Source: Nitrosomonas sp. (GTDB taxonomy: Bacteria > Pseudomonadota > Gammaproteobacteria > Burkholderiales > Nitrosomonadaceae). From it: 57,331 nucleotides of DNA. This document shows, piece by piece, positions 52,714 to 57,331 of the stretch (its first letter is position 1; each line of letters opens with the position of its first letter). The notes beneath the pieces were generated by a model. The model saw nothing but the letters and a program-made list of their open reading frames with translations, had not been told where the DNA came from and ran no database searches. The translations under genes were made by a program, and so were the position numbers. Where the stretch lies: contig JAJFJK010000141.1 of assembly GCA_021774075.1 (NCBI GenBank), positions 1 to 57,331 on the forward strand, read 5' to 3'.

Positions 52714-53986
52714 ACGGCTCAGTCGACGTATTACGTATGCATTTTTATTATTTGGGGCTGTATTAACTCTGATGCTCGGGCTAAGTATGATTGTTGCATT
52801 AAAGTTAATTGAAAGAAGCGTTCTTGATGACATTCTGTATACCGAACTAATGGAGTTTCAGCGACAAGATGAAAGTGCTTCAGAGCTATCTCAAAGTTCT
52901 CTTTCTCGCTCAACAATCAATATTTATACGGCATCACTCGACAAAATCGCTAATATGCCCGAGCATGTGCGTTATCTCCCCCAAGGCATACATGATGTAA
53001 CGCACGATAATCGAGACTACCGGGTTCTCGTTGAACATTCCGGAAATACTCGTTACACCATACAATTTGATGATACTAACATCCACAAGCGCGAACGTGA
53101 TTTTTTACGCTTGGTTTTGTTATGCTCAATTGTAATTGTGATGATTGCATTCGTTATTGGCTGGGCAATGTCGCATCGGATTATTCACCCAATCAGACAG
53201 CTTGCATACCAAATCATGGCTTTTAAGAATCAACCCGGTGAATCTTTGGATTTGTCTGAATTTGGCGACGATGAAATCGGTGTTCTTGCCCGCAAACTAC
53301 AACACTACCACGAGCAATTACAACAACTATTACTACGCGAAAAAGAATTCGCAAGTAACGTTAGTCATGAATTAAGAACACCGGTTACCAGCATTAGTTT
53401 GGCTGCGGAAGTGTTAGCTACAAAAAAAGATTTGTCGGACATAGATTACGCTCGAATTCAACGAATTCAACGAGCAGTTGGTGAAATGTCTGAGCTAATT
53501 GAGACATTTCTCGTCTTGGCGCAAATTGATAATGTATCAAGCCAGTACAATGACGCCTGCCAAATGGAATCAATCGTTCAAAAGGTCATTGAGCAGCAAC
53601 GTGTATGGTTAGGTAATAAGCCGATTGAAGTGTTGGTTGAAGAAAATGGACCATTAGAAGTATCCGCACACTCGGGTATTCTTAGCGTTCTGGTTGCCAA
53701 CTTGGTACGCAATGCATTTCGCTACACCGAGCGAGGTTCCATTAAAGTATCAATAACAAGCAATCAATTGTCTGTAGTCGATACCGGCGTTGGTATTGAT
53801 GCGGCTATGCAGGATCAAATTTTTAAAGGCAACATCAAAATTAATTCCGGTGATACAAATCGAGTCGGGTTGGGTTTGGCAATTGTGCAACGTATTTGTG
53901 AACGCTATGGGTGGAAGGTGTTCTTTGAGAGCAAGAAAAATTGTGGCTCTAAATTTACTGTATTATTCCATTCCCGAGACATTTGA
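52700..53986 (+). CDS. Sensor histidine kinase, partner of the 52030 regulator
   Basis: 428 residues: N-terminal membrane helix (about 12-32), a periplasmic domain of about 100 residues, a second helix (LLCSIVIVMIAFVIGWAM, near 140), HAMP (about 155-205), HisKA with FASNVSHELRTPVTSISL near 220, and HATPase_c with NLVRNAFRYTERG, DTGVGI and GLGLAIVQRICERYG. All catalytic boxes are present. The gene starts inside the regulator gene. The periplasmic domain has no recognisable ligand pocket. Confidence 0.92.
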   Translation: MQRTKRLSRRITYAFLLFGAVLTLMLGLSMIVALKLIERSVLDDILYTELMEFQRQDESASELSQSSLSRSTINIYTASLDKIANMPEHVRYLPQGIHDVTHDNRDYRVLVEHSGNTRYTIQFDDTNIHKRERDFLRLVLLCSIVIVMIAFVIGWAMSHRIIHPIRQLAYQIMAFKNQPGESLDLSEFGDDEIGVLARKLQHYHEQLQQLLLREKEFASNVSHELRTPVTSISLAAEVLATKKDLSDIDYARIQRIQRAVGEMSELIETFLVLAQIDNVSSQYNDACQMESIVQKVIEQQRVWLGNKPIEVLVEENGPLEVSAHSGILSVLVANLVRNAFRYTERGSIKVSITSNQLSVVDTGVGIDAAMQDQIFKGNIKINSGDTNRVGLGLAIVQRICERYGWKVFFESKKNCGSKFTVLFHSRDI

Positions 53987-54032
53987 CAACCATGCGGAAA
54001 ACCCAATCCGGAATACGATAAATTGCTTCCGC

Positions 54033-54444
54033 TTATGTTTTTTGTGGTCGTACCAAGAGTACTGAACAATTAATTTTAGCAACCGGCTGTTCTGCAACAG
54101 AACCCACAACAAACCGTTTTAACCCTCGACGATTTGCAGTTCCTACTACTAACAAGTCTGTCTCCCAATCAGCAGTCGCTGCAGCAATCACATCAATAAT
54201 TCCATTTAAACCATATTTGCCTTCCACTTCAAGCAAGCGAGTCTCAACATTTAACGTATTAACTTGCAATTTAGCCTGCGCTAGTATTTCAGCACCAACT
54301 TCTTTATCCGCTTTGTTGTTACTAGTAATGGCATGAATAATACATAGTGCGGCGTTATACGTATTAGTAATATGCTCAGCTTCTTCCAACGCATGCTTTG
54401 AGGTTTCCCCTCCATACAATGGCCATCATGACTTTTTTATACAT
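54033..54444 (-). pseudogene. Universal stress protein (UspA-like) with a frameshift near the N-terminus
   Basis: The ATG at 54444 (AAAGG upstream) gives MYKKVMMAI, the usual UspA first strand. An extra T near 54420 then shifts the frame; removing it gives AIDGGETSKHALEEAEHI, with the expected Asp. The rest (DLLVVGTANRRGLKRFVVGS, VAEQPVAKINCSVLLVRP) is intact, including the nucleotide-binding G-x2-G-x9-G-S-like segment. It may be a sequencing error or a recent loss. It lies next to the SulP transporter, a common pairing. Confidence 0.8.
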
Positions 54445-54568
54445 ATAAAACCTTTTAATGATATTGTTGAAGTCTTAAGGTTGTGCTGGTTAATTCGAAG
54501 CCTAATAACTGGGGAGATATTTTGACTCATCATGAATTAACCAGCACTTCCAGAAAAAAATTGCCCTT

Positions 54569-55912
54569 TTATTGCAAGTTTGTGCTGTCTCTCTTCAGAT
54601 TCTCAAAGTATCGCTTAACGACAGCTTTCCCAGGCATATTGTCATGTTTTGTGTAAATCATGAAATGAACAATAGCGTGTACAGCCATGGCAATTAGCAA
54701 GCCTTCAAAAATACCGACCTGAAAGACCAAACCGCCGCATATTACAGCGAGCATTAATGCATATGGACCATAATGTGTAACATGAGCCAACCCTGCGATC
54801 ATCTTGTACCCAGAGAACATCATGATGGCGGCCAATGCAAACTTCGGTAAGTAATCCAAGTACGCGGGATTAAAAGTAAAGAAGACTACGACAAAACCAA
54901 TAACAAGCACTGAGAACTTGGTGTAAGCACCGGCAAGACGATTGGTGGTACTCTTAGCAAGCCCATCTAAATTCGTCATGCCGCCAAAGAAACTTGATCC
55001 CATATTCGCAATCCAGATTGCGAGTAAGCTATTGTTGCTGTTTGTTTTGCGTTTTAATGGGTCTATCTTCTCAATTGCTGCATTACTCATGACCTGTTCA
55101 ATCACATCAATGATTGCTAACATCGCGCAGAAAAGCACCATATAGATCATAATTGTTACAGTAACATCTGGCTCAGGTAGTGGTAATCTGAGATAAAGCT
55201 CGACATCCTCGACATAAATCATTGGCACTGTAATAATCTGCGCCAAAATAATGCCCGCAATAATCAATGCAAAATACGGTATAGCAGGTTGCTTGTCTTT
55301 AAACTTGGAGAATAAGTAAACAAATCCGGCGAATCCGGCCGCAGAGATTGCAACCATCTGGTAGCGTGCATCATTCCAGAACTCCTCTGTAACCGCTTCT
55401 TCCGGTATTTCATAGGTAAATTCAAAGAATTTTAGCAAAATCTTAAGCCCAACCCCGGCCAGTAAACCCTCAACCAAATAAACGGGCACTGCAATAAGTA
55501 AATACCGTTGCCAATTAAAATACCAGATTACAGCCTGCATAAACGCTGTTAGAAAAATACAAAATGCCATGTTTTGGATGCCAAAACTGGCCACCCCTAA
55601 GGCGAGTACCGGGGCCAATCCAGCAGCAATTCCGGGTGCGCCGATAAAGTTACCTGGCTTGAACCAAGAATTAATCCAGCCAACTAAGCAGGCAAAAGCC
55701 ACGGTTGCTAATCCAACTTTGATGGGATAATCAGACATAATCGCTATACCAATTGATAGTGGTATAGCCATTGCCCCAGTTATTAAACCGGCAGCGGTAT
55801 CACGAAAAAAATACTGTGATTGAAAAGCTGCAGATCCAGGCAGTGTAACAGGCCCTGTATCTTGTTTTTGACTGTCGTTTGAAGACGATTTGTTTTCTGT
55901 TGTTTGTTGCAT
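54569..55912 (-). CDS. SulP-family anion transporter without STAS domain
   Basis: 447 residues with about 11-12 hydrophobic segments. SulP blocks: RDTAAGLITGAMAIPLSIGI near 38, GAPGIAAGLAPVLALGVASF near 92, and MTNLDGLAKSTTNRLAGAYT near 310, in the place of the usual GxxxxxxxSRT-like motif. The family carries sulfate, bicarbonate or other anions. The cytoplasmic STAS domain that normally follows is absent; the protein ends in a short basic tail. The upstream leader reads left from about 56040. A universal stress gene lies downstream. Confidence 0.9.
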   Translation of the reverse strand: MQQTTENKSSSNDSQKQDTGPVTLPGSAAFQSQYFFRDTAAGLITGAMAIPLSIGIAIMSDYPIKVGLATVAFACLVGWINSWFKPGNFIGAPGIAAGLAPVLALGVASFGIQNMAFCIFLTAFMQAVIWYFNWQRYLLIAVPVYLVEGLLAGVGLKILLKFFEFTYEIPEEAVTEEFWNDARYQMVAISAAGFAGFVYLFSKFKDKQPAIPYFALIIAGIILAQIITVPMIYVEDVELYLRLPLPEPDVTVTIMIYMVLFCAMLAIIDVIEQVMSNAAIEKIDPLKRKTNSNNSLLAIWIANMGSSFFGGMTNLDGLAKSTTNRLAGAYTKFSVLVIGFVVVFFTFNPAYLDYLPKFALAAIMMFSGYKMIAGLAHVTHYGPYALMLAVICGGLVFQVGIFEGLLIAMAVHAIVHFMIYTKHDNMPGKAVVKRYFENLKRDSTNLQ

Positions 55913-56051
55913 AAAATGTTATTACTCCAATTTGATGAATACTGAAACGTAAATGCTTAAATCATGCGATTTAATGCTCATCAAATTAATAACATGATGA
56001 ATGTTAAGGCAACGCAAAAACAATGTTAAAGTTTTGTTAAACTCGCTATGG
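55913..56051. other. Short gap upstream of the SulP gene
   Basis: 139 bp, AT-rich, holding the transporter's promoter region. No clear -35/-10 pair could be chosen. Confidence 0.4.
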
Positions 56052-56222
56052 GTCAGACTGTAGTCAACTGATCAAGATACTTAGTACAGAGCGGGCAATG
56101 CTTTCCACGATATACAACGATTATTTTCCAATCATAGCCTTCGCCGAGCCATAGTCACCGCTTACTGTAGGCAGTGAGACCTCTGGGAAGGTATTGCCAG
56201 CTGTAAATTTTTCTGATGCCAT
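56052..56222 (-). pseudogene. AhpC/TSA-type redoxin, frameshifted and truncated
   Basis: From the ATG at 56222: ASEKFTAGNTFPEVSLPTVS, then a frame change near 56175 to GYDWKIIVVYRGKHCPLCTK and YLDQL, then a stop at 56052. The CPLC redox motif and the strand before it match the start of thioredoxin-fold peroxiredoxin-like proteins. The remaining two thirds of the domain are missing. Confidence 0.65.
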
Positions 56223-56295
56223 CGTCTGCCTCATCCGCTGTGTAGCCCATATTGCTAACGAGTACACCATCGTAATGTGTGCGAATAGGCGTCAT
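56205..56295 (-). pseudogene. C-terminal fragment of an old yellow enzyme
   Basis: Codons read TPIRTHYDGVLVSNMGYTAD then EADDGI, matching the end of NemA-like alkene reductases near the FMN phosphate-binding region (ALIANxGYT). It is the continuation of the truncated gene at 56300 after an internal deletion, and it runs into the redoxin start in another frame. Confidence 0.65.
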
Positions 56296-56299
56296 AATG

Positions 56300-56767
56300 T
56301 CACCGCTTTACTGTTGGAATAAGTCGCCGCGTATTACGTGCACTTGGAATGACATAGGGTTTCTTTCCCTCCGGTGTATGCGCTTCATCATCGGTAATGG
56401 CAATAGGGCTGGGTGCAACAGGTTGAGCGCCCTGGTTGAGAAGCGGGTGACACGCTCGCCCACCATGCCAGAGCTGCAAGAAAATCCTGCCACCGGCTGC
56501 ATGTACAGCATCGGTAGTTTGCTTCCAGCCAACGATTTGGGCAGGGGAGTATATTCCCGGTTCTGTCCAGAATGACGAGTTACCCTCAATCGCCATAGTG
56601 GCTTCTGCAATAATCAGTCCTGCACTTACCCGCTGGACATAGTATTCAGTCATCAAAGCACTCGGCACATGCTCAGCGTTTGCTCGGCAGCGAGTAAGCG
56701 GAGCCATGAAAATACGGTTTGGCACAGTCAGCGCCCCAAGTTCAAGGGGGGTATGTAAAGTAGTCAT
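56300..56767 (-). pseudogene. Old yellow enzyme (NemA-like alkene reductase), internally deleted
   Basis: From the ATG at 56767 the protein reads MTTLHTPLELGALTVPNRIF, MAPLTRCRAN, IIAEATMAIEG and FLQLWHGGRACHPLL, the N-terminal TIM-barrel part of FMN-dependent ene-reductases (about 145 of 360 residues). After KKPYVIPSA it diverges to a short unrelated tail and stops. The catalytic Tyr and the second FMN-binding half are lost, apart from a C-terminal scrap at 56205-56295. Confidence 0.85.
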
Positions 56768-56947
56768 CAGTTTAAATCTCTCAAATGTTGATTTTAACGA
56801 AAATAAAGATCGGAATTGAAATGCTACTGTTGGCACAAAGCGGTCATTCAACATTTTAATAGTGGCTTCACATCAATAACCTGCAGGTTTTCTATTGTGT
56901 AATCTTCAGAAGCTGGCACGCTGAAATCTGCCGGGTTAATAGTGCCT

Positions 56948-57331
56948 TTAAGTTATTGTTTTTTCAGCCAACAAATCAGCCAGCCCGAGAAGATATTTGC
57001 CATTATCTGGTTTTCCCTTATCCTTCAGGCCGGAAATAAATCTCTTTGGAATGGAATTAAATCCTGTCATTGCGCCCACTAATCCGCCTGTCAGGGCTGC
57101 TCGGGCCATATTGTTTCCACCACTATTTGTTGCGAACAGAATCGATTTTTCAAAGTCTTTGGCATATTTGAAAGCCAGATAATAAGCCGCAGGAAACAAG
57201 TGAGCACTATGGCAGTCAGGACCATACACACGGGAAATAAATCGATCGTCCTGCAGAGGTGCAATATTGGGCCTGTGAACAAGGTCCAAGGCATAAGCCA
57301 TTAAGGTGAGATCATCATAGCTTGATATATA
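56948..57331 (-). CDS. ADP-ribosylglycohydrolase-like protein, C-terminal part (cut by window edge)
   Basis: The frame is open to the window end (YISSYDDLTLMAYALDL). The block FATNSGGNNMARAALTGGLV then GAMTGFNSIPKRFI resembles the C-terminal helix bundle of ADP-ribosylglycohydrolase (DraG/ARH) proteins, where GGDxxxxGxxxGAxxGA carries metal-binding Asp residues; here the Asp is Asn (SGGNNMA). It would hydrolyse ADP-ribosyl bonds or similar. The 5' part lies outside the window, so intactness is unknown. Confidence 0.75.
   Translation of the reverse strand, partial: YISSYDDLTLMAYALDLVHRPNIAPLQDDRFISRVYGPDCHSAHLFPAAYYLAFKYAKDFEKSILFATNSGGNNMARAALTGGLVGAMTGFNSIPKRFISGLKDKGKPDNGKYLLGLADLLAEKTIT

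Overview
The window looks like the chromosome of a beta- or gammaproteobacterium of moderate GC content. Supporting signs are a phoB-phoR pair, ubiE preceded by a DUF971 gene, lgt divergent from ilvD, a RAYT transposase with REP palindromes, and small MITEs. The genus cannot be fixed from sequence alone. Mobile and decayed DNA is dense: IS200, IS6 and IS1380 relics, two copies of a 145-167 bp MITE, other palindromic elements, a tRNA-Ile2 3' fragment, a dam fragment and several frameshifted genes.

Layout. 1-1500: IS200 3' end, a vapBC pair, a tRNA 3' fragment and a dam relic. 1.5-8.7 kb: housekeeping genes (ilvD, lgt, a second vapBC, phoR, phoB, DUF971, ubiE). 8.7-15 kb: an attC-like site with a cassette-like gene, a PAS-GGDEF protein, an acidic lipoprotein, an ABC exporter and an Nramp-like transporter. 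15.3-28.9 kb: a sigma-54 activator facing a large minus-strand cluster. That cluster holds two V8-like serine proteases, a GH25 lysozyme, an M74-type murein endopeptidase, two paralogous Glu-rich/Arg-rich proteins, an HExxH metallopeptidase, a regulatory-domain protein and a BioF-like PLP enzyme, with many decayed duplicate pieces.

29.4-37.9 kb: a guanidine-I (ykkC) riboswitch heads a permease, two urea-carboxylase-associated proteins, a biotin-dependent carboxylase and an allophanate hydrolase, which together form a guanidine assimilation operon. 38-39.3 kb: an orphan antitoxin and an EEP hydrolase. 39.7-46.8 kb: a putative membrane-anchored adaptor, a MoxR ATPase and a vWA-like/FGE fusion, then a RAYT/REP island and a second, frameshifted FGE gene. 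The 3' ends of both FGE genes carry the signature of variable repeats of a diversity-generating retroelement. 46.9-57.3 kb: a zeta-type toxin-antitoxin pair, a GGDEF protein, a bestrophin, an IS200 pseudogene, a two-component system, a broken universal stress protein next to a SulP transporter, old-yellow-enzyme and redoxin fragments, and the end of an ADP-ribosylglycohydrolase-like gene.

Two loci stand out. First, both Glu-rich genes have near-perfect -24/-12 promoters followed by a conserved inverted repeat, a sigma-54 activator lies at the cluster edge, and three hydrolases without signal peptides share an N-terminal H-x3-C-x-C-x2-C tag followed by an acidic stretch. This suggests a co-regulated set of exported or injected lytic proteins with a common sorting tag. 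Second, the MoxR/vWA/FGE locus looks like an NTPase-based conflict system whose sensor domain is hypermutated by a retroelement encoded outside this window.
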